Positions 8,501 to 17,545 of a DNA stretch of 64,000 bases are shown here, one piece after another. Location of the stretch: assembly GCA_021647505.1 (NCBI GenBank), contig JAKIUN010000010.1, positions 1-64,000 of the forward strand, read 5' to 3'. Source of the stretch: Gammaproteobacteria bacterium. Lineage in GTDB: Bacteria; Pseudomonadota; Gammaproteobacteria; SZUA-152. Within the stretch, counting starts at the first letter, position 1. Each line of letters begins with the position of its first letter. Under the pieces are notes generated by a model, which saw only the letters and a list, made by a program, of their open reading frames with translations, was not told the DNA's origin and made no database searches. A program made the position numbers and the translations under genes.

Positions 8501-10329
8501 CGTACAATCTCCGCCAGCAGCTCAACCTGCCCGGCATATTCGAACGCCGCCGTCTCCAGCTCCGTGTGGTCACTGGCCGCAGCCTTTAGCACCCGCTCCC
8601 GCAAGGCCTTGTCATCCGCCCTCCCGGCCAGCCGCCAGGCCGTGCGCATCAGCACCACGGATGGCGAGGGCAGCGGGCTGTCGCTGAACATGGCGACGCC
8701 GTAACCACTGGCTAGCAGCGTCTGGTCGGACAGGCGCCAGCCGCTGCCATCGTGAAAACGCCGCCAGGCATCATCGACCCAGCGCCGCACCATTTGCCGG
8801 TCTGCCTTGCTGTTCGTCAACTCTGCCCAGTCCAACAGACCCTGTGCGGCAAAGGCATAATCCTCTAGTGTCGCCTGCCCCAGTTCACCGCGCTTGCCGC
8901 GCGCACGCCACAGACGCTGACCGTCCCACAGCGTCTCGAGCAAATGATTGCGTAATTTTTGTGCGCCCTGCCGGTAGCGCACATCACCCAACTGCCGTGC
9001 ACCCGCCACCAATGCCGTCAGCGCCAGACCGTTCCAGCCAGCCAGAATCTTGTGATCCACCGGCAACTGGCGTTTGCGGCGCTCAACGAGCAATCGCTCT
9101 GTGGCTAATTGGAATTGTTTTTCTGCCATACGCACATCCATGTCCAGCACCTTTGCGGCCTCGGCAAACGACATCTGCATCATCGGCAAATGGCCGTCAT
9201 CGTATGGCGGCACTCCCTGCATGCCCCATATTTTCTGCATCAGGGCCAACTGTGACTTGTCGAAAACCCGTTGCAGGGTTTCGTTATCCCACAGGTAATA
9301 ACCCCCCTCCGCGCCAGCCTCATCCACGGCGGAAAAACTGGCCATCATGCCACCTGCCGGCGCCATCATTTCACGCAGCATGAAGTCCAGAGTATCGCGC
9401 GCCACGGCTGCGTAATCCGGACGATCAAAGACCTGTGCGGCACGCAGATACAGCACAGCCAGCTGGGCATTGCCGTAGAGCATTTTTTCGAAATGCGGTG
9501 TATACCAGTCGGGGTCGACGGTGTAGCGGAAGAAACCACCACCCAACTGGTCACGCAACCCTCCCAGGGCCATGCGGTCGAGGGTGAGGGTAAGAAACTC
9601 CTCCAGGGCGGCATCGGGCCTGTGTTGCCAGGCGGCCAGCAGGCTACGCAGATGGGGCACCAGAGGGAACTTGGTCTGCTCACCGAAACCACCGGACATG
9701 TCATCACCGAGCGCCAGCGCCTGACTCACCAGGATCTCCTCATAACGCTGCACATCCACAACCTTCAGCGCGGGTGCCGGCGTGAGGGGAGTGCCCTTCA
9801 TGGCCTCCGCCGCCTTCGCCGCCACCTGTCTAAAATAGTCCGGCGCTTCCAGCCACTGATCCTGCAGCTCCCTCAACAGGGTTTCGAAGCGGGCTGTGGG
9901 CAGGTAGGTCATGCCAACCAGCGGATGGCCGTCGGGGGTCAGAAAAACATTCAGCGGCCAGCCCGCCGAACCGCGAGTGCGGGTGACGAATTCGATCAGG
10001 TAGGCATCCAGCGCCAGGTTCAGCTCGCGGTCGACCTTGATAGAAATGAAGTGCTCATTGAGATAGCCCGCCACGGCCTCGTCGCGATAGGTTTCGCGCT
10101 GCATGACGTGGCACCAGTGGCAGGCAAAATAGCCGATGGAGACGAACAGCAGCTTGTTTTCCCGCTTCGCCTGCGCCAGCACCTCGGCGGACCACGGCTG
10201 CCAGTCCACCGGATCATCGCCGTGCATAGCGAGATAGGGGGAATCACTGTCACGCAAAGTATTACCGGTTACCGCCAGAGGCAGCAGAACCAGCAGCAGA
10301 AAAATCGACGACAATGGGCGTGGGTGCAT
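8497..10329 (-). CDS. Exported DUF255 (thioredoxin-like N-terminus, YyaL/SPATA20-related) protein
   Basis: The 610-residue protein starts with a signal peptide (residues 1-22). A DUF255 thioredoxin-like domain follows, with the conserved DPVDWQPW, then a Cys-His-Trp-Cys-His motif at residues 70-74 in the redox position. The remainder (about 200-610) looks like the alpha/alpha-barrel region of the family, with the conserved GGFFRYTVDPDWYTPHFEKM near residue 265. The family also occurs in eukaryotes (SPATA20), but no reaction is established. Most relatives are cytoplasmic, so the export signal is notable. The CXXCH here is the family's redox motif, not a heme site. It reads away from the Fe-S carrier gene. 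Confidence 0.85.
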   Translation of the reverse strand: MHPRPLSSIFLLLVLLPLAVTGNTLRDSDSPYLAMHGDDPVDWQPWSAEVLAQAKRENKLLFVSIGYFACHWCHVMQRETYRDEAVAGYLNEHFISIKVDRELNLALDAYLIEFVTRTRGSAGWPLNVFLTPDGHPLVGMTYLPTARFETLLRELQDQWLEAPDYFRQVAAKAAEAMKGTPLTPAPALKVVDVQRYEEILVSQALALGDDMSGGFGEQTKFPLVPHLRSLLAAWQHRPDAALEEFLTLTLDRMALGGLRDQLGGGFFRYTVDPDWYTPHFEKMLYGNAQLAVLYLRAAQVFDRPDYAAVARDTLDFMLREMMAPAGGMMASFSAVDEAGAEGGYYLWDNETLQRVFDKSQLALMQKIWGMQGVPPYDDGHLPMMQMSFAEAAKVLDMDVRMAEKQFQLATERLLVERRKRQLPVDHKILAGWNGLALTALVAGARQLGDVRYRQGAQKLRNHLLETLWDGQRLWRARGKRGELGQATLEDYAFAAQGLLDWAELTNSKADRQMVRRWVDDAWRRFHDGSGWRLSDQTLLASGYGVAMFSDSPLPSPSVVLMRTAWRLAGRADDKALRERVLKAAASDHTELETAAFEYAGQVELLAEIVR

Positions 10330-10496
10330 ACGGTTCTCCAGATGCAGGGAGCTTTCTCATTGGAACACGAATTGCCGCATCTGTTGCTTAAGGGTGTTCC
10401 CCGCGCCGACAAAACCCGCCAATCCACGCGTATTTATGCGCCGTTGGCAGTGCTAGAATCAGAGACACTCGCAGCCACCCTAACCGGAGTCCCAAC

Positions 10497-10865
10497 ATGA
10501 GCGCACAACCCGAATTCAACAAAACCCTCAGCGACGAAATCAACATCATGCCCGCCGCTCACGAAAAACTGGTGGAGCTGCTCGGCAGCGAGGAAGACAT
10601 CAATGGCGTGCGTATCTTCGTCTCCGGCGGCGGCTGCAGCGGCATGACCTATGGCATGACCTTCTCCGAGACCCCCAATGAGTACGACGCCATTCTCAAA
10701 AAAGACGGCCTGACCCTGTACATCGACGCCATAGCACTGAGCTACCTCAATGGCGTGGAGATCGACTTCGTGCAGCAGGGCATGGGCACCAGCTTTGTGT
10801 TCCGCAACGCCTTCGCCGCCACCGGTGGCTCCGGCGCCTGCGGTGGTTGTGGCTCGGCGGGCTGA
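10497..10865 (+). CDS. HesB/IscA-family A-type iron-sulfur carrier with a CxxC tail
   Basis: The 122-residue protein is an A-type carrier that would deliver Fe-S clusters to apoproteins. Cys47 lies in the standard VSGGGCSGMTYG motif. The C-terminal pair is Cys115 and Cys118 in GACGGCGSAG, which is CxxC within a Gly-rich tail instead of the usual CGCG (CxC). The fold and length otherwise match. It is the second A-type protein in the window, the other being erpA at 20053. It lies 47 bases before selO on the same strand. Confidence 0.87.
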   Translation: MSAQPEFNKTLSDEINIMPAAHEKLVELLGSEEDINGVRIFVSGGGCSGMTYGMTFSETPNEYDAILKKDGLTLYIDAIALSYLNGVEIDFVQQGMGTSFVFRNAFAATGGSGACGGCGSAG

Positions 10866-10912
10866 GGCGACAACAAAAACGCCATCCCCCGCCGTGCCGG
10901 CAGCCTGTGCGA

Positions 10913-12481
10913 ATGAATAACCTCCGCTTCGACAATACCTTCATCCGCGAGCTGCCCGGCGATTCCGAAACCGGCTCGCGCCAACGCCAGGTGCATTGCG
11001 CGCTGTTTTCACACGTCAACCCGACACCGGTGGCGGCGCCACGGCTGGCAGCCCATTCCGCAGAGGTCGCCACGCTGCTCGGCATTGCGACAGAAAGCAT
11101 CGACACGACGCACTTTGCGCAGGTATTTGCCGGTAACACTTCCGTCGAGGGCATGCAACCCTACGCCGCCAACTACGGCGGCCACCAGTTCGGCCACTGG
11201 GCAGGACAGTTGGGCGACGGTCGCGCCATCAGCCTCGGTGAAACCATCAACGCCGCCGGCGAACGCTGGGAACTGCAACTCAAGGGTGCCGGCCAGACAC
11301 CCTATTCACGCTCCGCCGATGGCCGCGCCGTACTACGTTCCTCGGTGCGCGAATTTCTCTGCAGCGAGGCTATGCATCATCTCGGTGTGCCGACTACCCG
11401 TGCCCTCAGTCTGGTCGCCACAGGCGAGACGGTGGTGCGCGACATGCTCTATGACGGCAACCCCCGCGCTGAACCAGGCGCCGTGATATGCCGCGTCGCC
11501 CCTTCCTTCATCCGCTTCGGCAACTTCGAACTGCCCGCCTCGCGCGGCGAAGTGCCGCTGCTGGAGCAACTGGTGGACTTCACCATCCGCCGCGACTTCC
11601 CTACCCTGGCCACCAGCGACCACAAAGGCGAAGCCCTGTACGCAGCCTGGTTCACCGAGGTCTGCGAACGCACTGCGGAGATGATCGCGCATTGGATGCG
11701 CGTGGGCTTCGTGCACGGCGTGATGAACACCGACAACATGTCCATCCTCGGCCTGACCATCGACTACGGCCCCTACGGCTGGATCGACGACTACGACCCC
11801 GACCGGACCCCCAATACCACCGACGCCCAGGGCCGCCGCTACGCCTTCAGCCGTCAGGCCGAGATCGCCTACTGGAACCTCAGCCAACTGGCGCGCGCCC
11901 TGTCACCACTGTTCGACGACCACGACGCATTGCATGCCGGCCTGGAACGCTACATCGACACCTATACTGCCGCTGACCGCCGCAACATCGCCGCCAAGCT
12001 GGGCCTCGGCGAGTGCCGTGACAGTGATGTGAAACTAATGGCCGACCTGCACCGCCTGCTGCACACGGCCGAGGTCGATATGACCCTGTTCTTCTGCGGC
12101 CTGGCAGATGTTGACTCCACAGCGGCCCGCCTGACAGTACTGGGTGACGTCTTTTACGACAAACAAAAACAACAAGATGCCAGCCCCGCCTTCAACGACT
12201 GGCTGGCCCGCTATACCGCGCGCCTGAGCACAGACCTTCTGTCAGCAACAGAGCGCCGCGCCCTCATGCAAGCCGCCAATCCTCGCTACGTACTGCGCAA
12301 CTACCTCACGCAACAGGCCATCGAACGTGCTGAGCAAGGCGACGACAGCGGTATCCACGAACTGCTCGACGTCTTGCGCCGCCCCTACGACGACCAGCCC
12401 GGCCGCGAGGCCTACGCCCAGCGTCGCCCCGACTGGGCGCGCAACCACGTTGGTTGTTCCATGCTTTCCTGCAGTTCCTGA
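10913..12481 (+). CDS. selO: Protein adenylyltransferase SelO (YdiU/UPF0061)
   Basis: The 522-residue pseudokinase-fold enzyme transfers AMP from ATP to Ser, Thr or Tyr of target proteins and is linked to redox homeostasis. The ATG at 10913 (MNNLRFDNTFIREL) fits the family N-terminus. Conserved blocks are YGGHQFGHWAGQLGDGRA, the Lys-bearing ELQLKGAGQTPYSR, and VMNTDNMSILGLTIDYGPYG, which contains the metal-binding Asn/Asp. It ends with the characteristic CSMLSCSS, whose cysteines may form a regulatory disulfide. It converges on tyrS with only 27 bases between the two stops. Confidence 0.95.
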   Translation: MNNLRFDNTFIRELPGDSETGSRQRQVHCALFSHVNPTPVAAPRLAAHSAEVATLLGIATESIDTTHFAQVFAGNTSVEGMQPYAANYGGHQFGHWAGQLGDGRAISLGETINAAGERWELQLKGAGQTPYSRSADGRAVLRSSVREFLCSEAMHHLGVPTTRALSLVATGETVVRDMLYDGNPRAEPGAVICRVAPSFIRFGNFELPASRGEVPLLEQLVDFTIRRDFPTLATSDHKGEALYAAWFTEVCERTAEMIAHWMRVGFVHGVMNTDNMSILGLTIDYGPYGWIDDYDPDRTPNTTDAQGRRYAFSRQAEIAYWNLSQLARALSPLFDDHDALHAGLERYIDTYTAADRRNIAAKLGLGECRDSDVKLMADLHRLLHTAEVDMTLFFCGLADVDSTAARLTVLGDVFYDKQKQQDASPAFNDWLARYTARLSTDLLSATERRALMQAANPRYVLRNYLTQQAIERAEQGDDSGIHELLDVLRRPYDDQPGREAYAQRRPDWARNHVGCSMLSCSS

Positions 12482-12508
12482 GCAGCACAAGAGCCTCTAC
12501 AGGCATTT

Positions 12509-13708
12509 TCAAACCATCATGACACGCGCGAAGCGGCGCTTGCCGACCTGGAACACATGCTGCACGCCAGCGACAACGGTGAGCTTGCTGTCCTCGACCC
12601 GTTCACCGTCGATTTTCACCGCGCCCTGTTTGATCATGCGCAGAGCCTCGGAGGTACTCTTCACCAAACCTGCCTCCTTGAGCAGGTTGGCAATGGCCAG
12701 CCCGCCCTCGGGCGCGCTCAGCGCCAACTCCAGCATGTCGTCGGGCATGGCGCCCTTCTGGAAGCGGGCGATAAAGGCCTGCTGCGCTTTCTGCGCCGCC
12801 TCAGCACAGTGAAAGCGTGTAACAATCTCTTCGCATAACAGAAATTTTATGTCACGCGGGTTCTTGCCAGCCTCTATTTCCCGCTTAAAACCTTCAATGT
12901 CTGACACCGGGCGAAAACTGAGCAGCTCAAAATAACGCCACATGAGATCATCAGAAATAGACATCAGCTTACCGAACATCTCCTCCGGCGCCTCGTCGAT
13001 GCCGATGTAGTTGCCCAACGACTTGGACATCTTCTGCACCCCATCCAGGCCTTCGAGAATCGGCATGGTCAGCACCACCTGCTGTTCCTGGCCGTAGGCC
13101 TTCTGTAGTTCGCGCCCCACCAGTAGGTTGAATTTCTGGTCGGTACCGCCCAGCTCTACATCGGCGCGCATGGCCACCGAGTCATAACCCTGGATCAGCG
13201 GGTAGAGGAACTCGTGGATGGCGATGGCCTGACCGCCCTTGTAACGCTTGCTGAAATCGTCACGCTCCAGCATGCGCGCCACGGTGTGTTTGGCTGTCAG
13301 CTGGATCAGCTCGGCAGTGGACATCGCGTTCATCCAGCTGGAGTTAAACATCACCAGGGTCTTTTCCCCATCAAGAATCTTAAAAATCTGCTGTTCGTAG
13401 CTGCGTGCATTCTCGATCACATCATCGCGGGTCAGTGGCGGACGGGTCGCACTCTTGCCGGTAGGATCACCGATCATGCCGGTAAAATCACCGATCAAGA
13501 ACAGCACCTCGTGGCCGAGATCCTGAAACTGGCGCAGTTTGTTGATCAGCACCGTATGACCCAGGTGCAGATCCGGCGCCGTAGGGTCGAAACCGGCCTT
13601 GATACGCAGCGGCTTGCCGCGTTCCAGCTTGGCCTTCAGCTCGCTTTCGATGAGGATCTCGTCCGCACCTCGTTTGATCTGCTCCAGCGCATCACCCACA
13701 GACACCAT
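12509..13708 (-). CDS. tyrS: Tyrosyl-tRNA synthetase
   Basis: This class I synthetase charges tRNA-Tyr. The ATG at 13708 gives a 399-residue protein of the expected length; the frame extends further upstream without family similarity. The nucleotide-binding HLGH motif is at residues 48-51 and KMSKS at 226-230. An S4 RNA-binding domain closes the protein (about 335-399). The long bacterial TyrZ-like form is suggested by LHLGHTVL and the about 400-residue length. The neighbouring CheY-type gene is divergent, with a promoter region at 13709-13944. Confidence 0.96.
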   Translation of the reverse strand: MVSVGDALEQIKRGADEILIESELKAKLERGKPLRIKAGFDPTAPDLHLGHTVLINKLRQFQDLGHEVLFLIGDFTGMIGDPTGKSATRPPLTRDDVIENARSYEQQIFKILDGEKTLVMFNSSWMNAMSTAELIQLTAKHTVARMLERDDFSKRYKGGQAIAIHEFLYPLIQGYDSVAMRADVELGGTDQKFNLLVGRELQKAYGQEQQVVLTMPILEGLDGVQKMSKSLGNYIGIDEAPEEMFGKLMSISDDLMWRYFELLSFRPVSDIEGFKREIEAGKNPRDIKFLLCEEIVTRFHCAEAAQKAQQAFIARFQKGAMPDDMLELALSAPEGGLAIANLLKEAGLVKSTSEALRMIKQGAVKIDGERVEDSKLTVVAGVQHVFQVGKRRFARVMMV

Positions 13709-13944
13709 TGCACCATTCTCCCCAATATTGATTGTCAATTCCCACCCGGCCGGATTGTCCTTCCGCTGCCACAGCCGACTCCCGGAGGGGCCGGCGATTA
13801 TACCGCAAGCGCGCCCAACAACGGGGACATGCCTCCGCCATGACCACACCGCCATCGTCATTAAGCCTTGTTAAACTAGGTTAAAGGCTGTCCCCAGCTT
13901 GCCGATAAACTCTGACAGCAAACCGCTCGAGGGATAAATTGATC

Positions 13945-14310
13945 ATGGCTGTACCCCTAACCGTCGTTGATGACTCCAGGATCTCACGCAAAATGGTCAT
14001 CCGTGCCCTGCCGCCCGGCTGGGACGTGGAGATCACCCAGGCCGAAAATGGCGAGGAGGCCCTGACAGCCTATCGTGCCGGCAAGGCTGACGTCATGTTT
14101 CTCGACCTCACCATGCCGGTGATGGATGGCTATGAGGTACTGGAACATCTACAAAAAGAATCACTGAACACCTTTGTCGTCGTCATTTCCGCTGACATCC
14201 AGCCCGAGGCGCAAGAGCGGGTAAAAAAACTCGGCGCCATGGCCTTTATCAAGAAACCAGTGAAGACCGAAAATATCGTGGCGGTACTGGAAGAGTACGG
14301 ATTGATATGA
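13945..14310 (+). CDS. CheY-like single-domain response regulator
   Basis: The 121-residue receiver domain has the acidic pair Asp9-Asp10, the phosphoacceptor Asp54 (MFLDLTMPVMDG) and a conserved Lys near 104 (AFIKKPV). There is no output domain. The ATG at 13945 is preferred over an in-frame TTG two codons upstream. Its stop overlaps the start of the CheC-like gene by four bases (ATGA). The pair is therefore a translationally coupled receiver and its likely phosphatase. No CheA kinase is seen nearby, so the phosphodonor must be encoded elsewhere. Confidence 0.92.
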   Translation: MAVPLTVVDDSRISRKMVIRALPPGWDVEITQAENGEEALTAYRAGKADVMFLDLTMPVMDGYEVLEHLQKESLNTFVVVISADIQPEAQERVKKLGAMAFIKKPVKTENIVAVLEEYGLI

Positions 14311-14921
14311 GCGTCCAGCCCTATAACGAGGATCAAACCGACGCCCTGCAGGAAGTAGCCAATATTGCCATGGGGCAGGCGGGGGATTCACTGGCGCGCA
14401 TTCTCGACAATTTCGTCACTCTCTCGGTACCGCGCATCCGCCAGATCGCCATACATGAACTGGTGGATACCGTCACCACCATGGTGGGTGACGAAGAAGA
14501 AGTCTCGGCTGTGCGACAGGCCTTCTACAATTCCCTGCGCGGCGAGGCCATTGTCATCTTCACCCAGAGTGGCGCCGATGAACTGGCCGAACTGCTGGGC
14601 TATGACTGCGAACTGGATGCCGCCATCGAGCAGGAGCTGTTATTGGAAGTCGGTAATCTACTGGTCGGCGCCATTCTCAGCGGCATTTCCGAAACCCTGG
14701 GCACCGAGGTGGGCTTTTCCGCTCCCTCGTTGATGGCCGAGCGCACCCCGTTGTATCAAGTGCTGGCGCCTGATCAGCTGTCATGGCAACACGCCCTGCT
14801 GGTGGAGGTGAATTTCTCGGTGGAAAAACACCGTTTCAAAAGCCATCTGCTGATGTTCATGACTGAAGAGACCATCGAAACATTGCGCAGCATCCTCGAT
14901 GAATTCATGGATGACTTCTAG
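14307..14921 (+). CDS. CheC-family phosphatase
   Basis: The 204-residue protein carries both CheC/FliY active-site signatures: Glu16 and Asn19 in LQEVANIAMGQAGDSLA, and Glu114 and Asn117 in LLEVGNLLVGAILS. In this family the Glu/Asn pairs dephosphorylate CheY. It overlaps the upstream receiver gene by four bases, so the receiver is the evident partner. The downstream diguanylate cyclase gene begins 57 bases later and may belong to the same unit. Confidence 0.9.
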   Translation: MSVQPYNEDQTDALQEVANIAMGQAGDSLARILDNFVTLSVPRIRQIAIHELVDTVTTMVGDEEEVSAVRQAFYNSLRGEAIVIFTQSGADELAELLGYDCELDAAIEQELLLEVGNLLVGAILSGISETLGTEVGFSAPSLMAERTPLYQVLAPDQLSWQHALLVEVNFSVEKHRFKSHLLMFMTEETIETLRSILDEFMDDF

Positions 14922-14977
14922 GGGCTGTCGAAATGATTGTTAACACCCCCTAGCCCCCATCGAGACTCACCCCTCAC

Positions 14978-15943
14978 ATGACGGATAGCCAGCCACCCAA
15001 CCTGCTCGATTTCATCGTTGATCGCACCCATGCTGGCATCTTCGTCGTTAACCGCGATATGGAATTAGTGCTGTGGAACCAGTTCATGGAGGTACACAGC
15101 GGGCGCAAGGCGCAGACATTGCTCGGTAAGAACCTGTTTGATGCCTTCCCCGAACTGCCGCGCAAGTGGCTGGCGCGCAAGGTGGAAAACGTCTTCATCC
15201 TGAAGAACTTTTCCTTTACCTCCTGGGAACAGCGCCCCTACCTGTTCAAGTTCCCCCATAACCGGCCGGTCACCGGCGGCGTGGACTGCATGCGTCAGGA
15301 CTGTACCCTGATGCCGGTAAAAAACACGCTTGGTGACGTCGAATACGTCTGCTTCACTCTGTTCGATGTCACCGACACCAGCATCTATCAGCAACAACTC
15401 ACTGCTCTCACCCAGGAGTTGCGTGAAGTCAGCAACCATGACGGCCTCACCCAGCTATTCAACCGGCGCTATATTGAGGAAACCCTGAGCAAGGAATTCA
15501 AGCGCGCCCAACGCTATTCACACCCACTGACGGTCATTCTCAGCGACATTGACCACTTCAAGCAGGTCAATGATACCCATGGCCACTTGGCCGGCGACGA
15601 GGTATTGCGCATCATCTCCCGGCGCCTGCAAAGCAACCTGCGCGACACCGACGTTCTGGGCCGTTACGGTGGCGAAGAATTTCTCATCGTGCTGCCGAAT
15701 ACGGGCACAAAAGGTGGTAAAGTGCTGGCCGAGCGCCTGCGACACGCCATTGAAAGTGAACCGGTGACGTTCGGTGATATCCACCTGAGCATCAACATCA
15801 GCCTCGGCATCACCGAGCTGCGTGAAGAAGACAGTCGGGATTACGAACAACTCATCGGCGAGGCCGACCAGGCGCTGTATCAATCCAAGGAAAGTGGACG
15901 TAATCAGGCAACGGTATTTACCGCAAACAACCCCGCCAACTGA
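14978..15943 (+). CDS. PAS-GGDEF diguanylate cyclase
   Basis: The 321-residue protein combines an N-terminal PAS domain (about 8-130, RTHAGIFVVNRDMELVLWN) with a GGDEF domain (about 150-315). The catalytic motif is GGEEF at 231-235. The product-inhibition I-site RxxD is present as Arg222-Asp-Thr-Asp225, exactly five residues ahead. It should make cyclic di-GMP and be restrained by it. There is no membrane segment, so the signal sensed by the PAS domain is probably cytoplasmic. Its position after a CheY-CheC pair suggests a surface-behaviour module. Confidence 0.93.
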   Translation: MTDSQPPNLLDFIVDRTHAGIFVVNRDMELVLWNQFMEVHSGRKAQTLLGKNLFDAFPELPRKWLARKVENVFILKNFSFTSWEQRPYLFKFPHNRPVTGGVDCMRQDCTLMPVKNTLGDVEYVCFTLFDVTDTSIYQQQLTALTQELREVSNHDGLTQLFNRRYIEETLSKEFKRAQRYSHPLTVILSDIDHFKQVNDTHGHLAGDEVLRIISRRLQSNLRDTDVLGRYGGEEFLIVLPNTGTKGGKVLAERLRHAIESEPVTFGDIHLSINISLGITELREEDSRDYEQLIGEADQALYQSKESGRNQATVFTANNPAN

Positions 15944-16052
15944 TAAACTATCGAAGAATCCGCGATAAGGTGCGTAAAAACCTGATATTCCTCTTCATTG
16001 ACGCAGGCCTGCCGCCGATATATAAAGATGAGATCAATGCTGTAGCGATGCT

Positions 16053-17498
16053 ATGAATCACACCAAACCGCCAAAAACAGTGATGCAGCGAGACTACAAG
16101 TCGCTGCTGGATAACCCCACAGGCTCTGCCCTGAGGCGCCCACGCGCCCGATGGGCCGGGCTGGTTAGCGGGTTGATGTTATTTGCCGCAGCCGGCCTCC
16201 TGTTTACCGATACGGACGCCGATGCCGATGCCGATGCAATCCACAGTACGGACGGCATGAACAGTGTGCTGCTGGAAAACCATCTCTCCGAAGACGCTCG
16301 CATCACCCTGCCGTTGAGCCTGCCATCAGGGGCTGCCGATGAAGCCGCCGAAACAACTCTCGCCACAGAACCCGCGGTTGCGGCGGAACCGGCGGTCAAT
16401 TGGCAGATAGAGACTGTGCGTTCCGGTGACAGCCTGGCACGGATCTTCTCGCGCCTGCGCATCAGCCCACAGCAACTCGACCGGCTCATGCGAACCGGCG
16501 AGGACACCGCCATTCTCAAGCGCATCATGCCAGGACAGACACTCAGGTTCGACGTGCAAGACGGTGAACTACAGCAACTGGTGGTCGAGATCAACCGTCT
16601 CAACACCCTGCACATACAACGCGAGGGCGAGAGCTTCAGCACTCACACCACCACCCGCGAGCTGGAAACCCGCGTCACCAACGCCAGCGGTGAAATCAGC
16701 TCTTCGCTGTTCCTCGCCGGTATGGACGCAGGCCTGTCCGACAATCTGATCATGGAACTAGCCGGCATCTTCGGCTGGGACGTGGACTTCGCCTTGGACA
16801 TCCGTGCAGGCGACCGCTTCACCCTGCTCTACGAAGAAAAATACCTCGACGGTGAGAAACTGCGCGACGGAGACATCCTCGCCGCCGAATTCACTAACCG
16901 AAGCAAGACCTACCGTGCCCTGCGCTACACCGATGCCAGCGGCCGCAGTGACTATTACACACCGGATGGCAAGAGCATGCGCAAGGCCTTCATCCGCACC
17001 CCGGTGGACTTCACCCGCATTAGTTCCCGCTTCGGCAAGCGCACTCACCCGACCCTGAAAAAGCGCAAGGATCACCATGGCGTGGACTACGCCGCGCCAC
17101 GCGGCACACCCATCAAGGCCGCCGGCGACGGCAAGATCGTGCACCTTGGCCGCAAGGGCGGCTACGGCAAGACCATCATCATCCAGCACGGCGGCAAATA
17201 CAGCACCCTCTACGCCCACATGTCCAACTACAACCGCAAGCTGCGCCGCGGCGCACGCGTAAAACAGGGCCAGACCATCGGCTATGTGGGCACCACCGGC
17301 CGCTCCACCGGCCCGCATTTGCATTATGAATTCCGCATCAACGGCGTGCACCGTAACCCGCTCACCGTGAAGCTACCCACCGCCGCCCCTATTCAGGCCA
17401 AGTACCGCGACGACTTCCTCGCCAAGACCCGTGTGCTGGTCAGCCAGCTGGACATGCTCACCGCCACCACGGTGGCCGCCAACGAGCACACGGAGTAA
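16053..17498 (+). CDS. M23-family peptidoglycan metalloendopeptidase (MepM-like)
   Basis: The 481-residue envelope enzyme has a membrane anchor near residues 33-50, an OapA/LysM-like region (about 110-165, SGDSLARIFSRLRISPQQLD) and a C-terminal LytM/M23 peptidase domain. Zinc ligands are the His and Asp in HHGVDYAAPRGTP (about 341-346) and the His in GPHLHYEF (about 422). It should cut peptide cross-links during cell-wall growth. A short run of alternating Asp-Ala codons sits after the anchor. The placement next to anmK is a common gammaproteobacterial order and links wall cutting to recycling of the released sugars. Confidence 0.92.
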   Translation: MNHTKPPKTVMQRDYKSLLDNPTGSALRRPRARWAGLVSGLMLFAAAGLLFTDTDADADADAIHSTDGMNSVLLENHLSEDARITLPLSLPSGAADEAAETTLATEPAVAAEPAVNWQIETVRSGDSLARIFSRLRISPQQLDRLMRTGEDTAILKRIMPGQTLRFDVQDGELQQLVVEINRLNTLHIQREGESFSTHTTTRELETRVTNASGEISSSLFLAGMDAGLSDNLIMELAGIFGWDVDFALDIRAGDRFTLLYEEKYLDGEKLRDGDILAAEFTNRSKTYRALRYTDASGRSDYYTPDGKSMRKAFIRTPVDFTRISSRFGKRTHPTLKKRKDHHGVDYAAPRGTPIKAAGDGKIVHLGRKGGYGKTIIIQHGGKYSTLYAHMSNYNRKLRRGARVKQGQTIGYVGTTGRSTGPHLHYEFRINGVHRNPLTVKLPTAAPIQAKYRDDFLAKTRVLVSQLDMLTATTVAANEHTE

Positions 17499-17545
17499 CA
17501 CCACGCCGATGCCCTTCGTCCTTTGCAAGAGACGCAACGTAGTTC

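Noticed and set aside
10116-10130. A CXXCH motif in the DUF255 protein
   Set aside because: The Cys-His-Trp-Cys-His is the conserved redox motif of this thioredoxin-like family; nothing else about the protein suggests heme binding, so it is left out of the cytochrome count.
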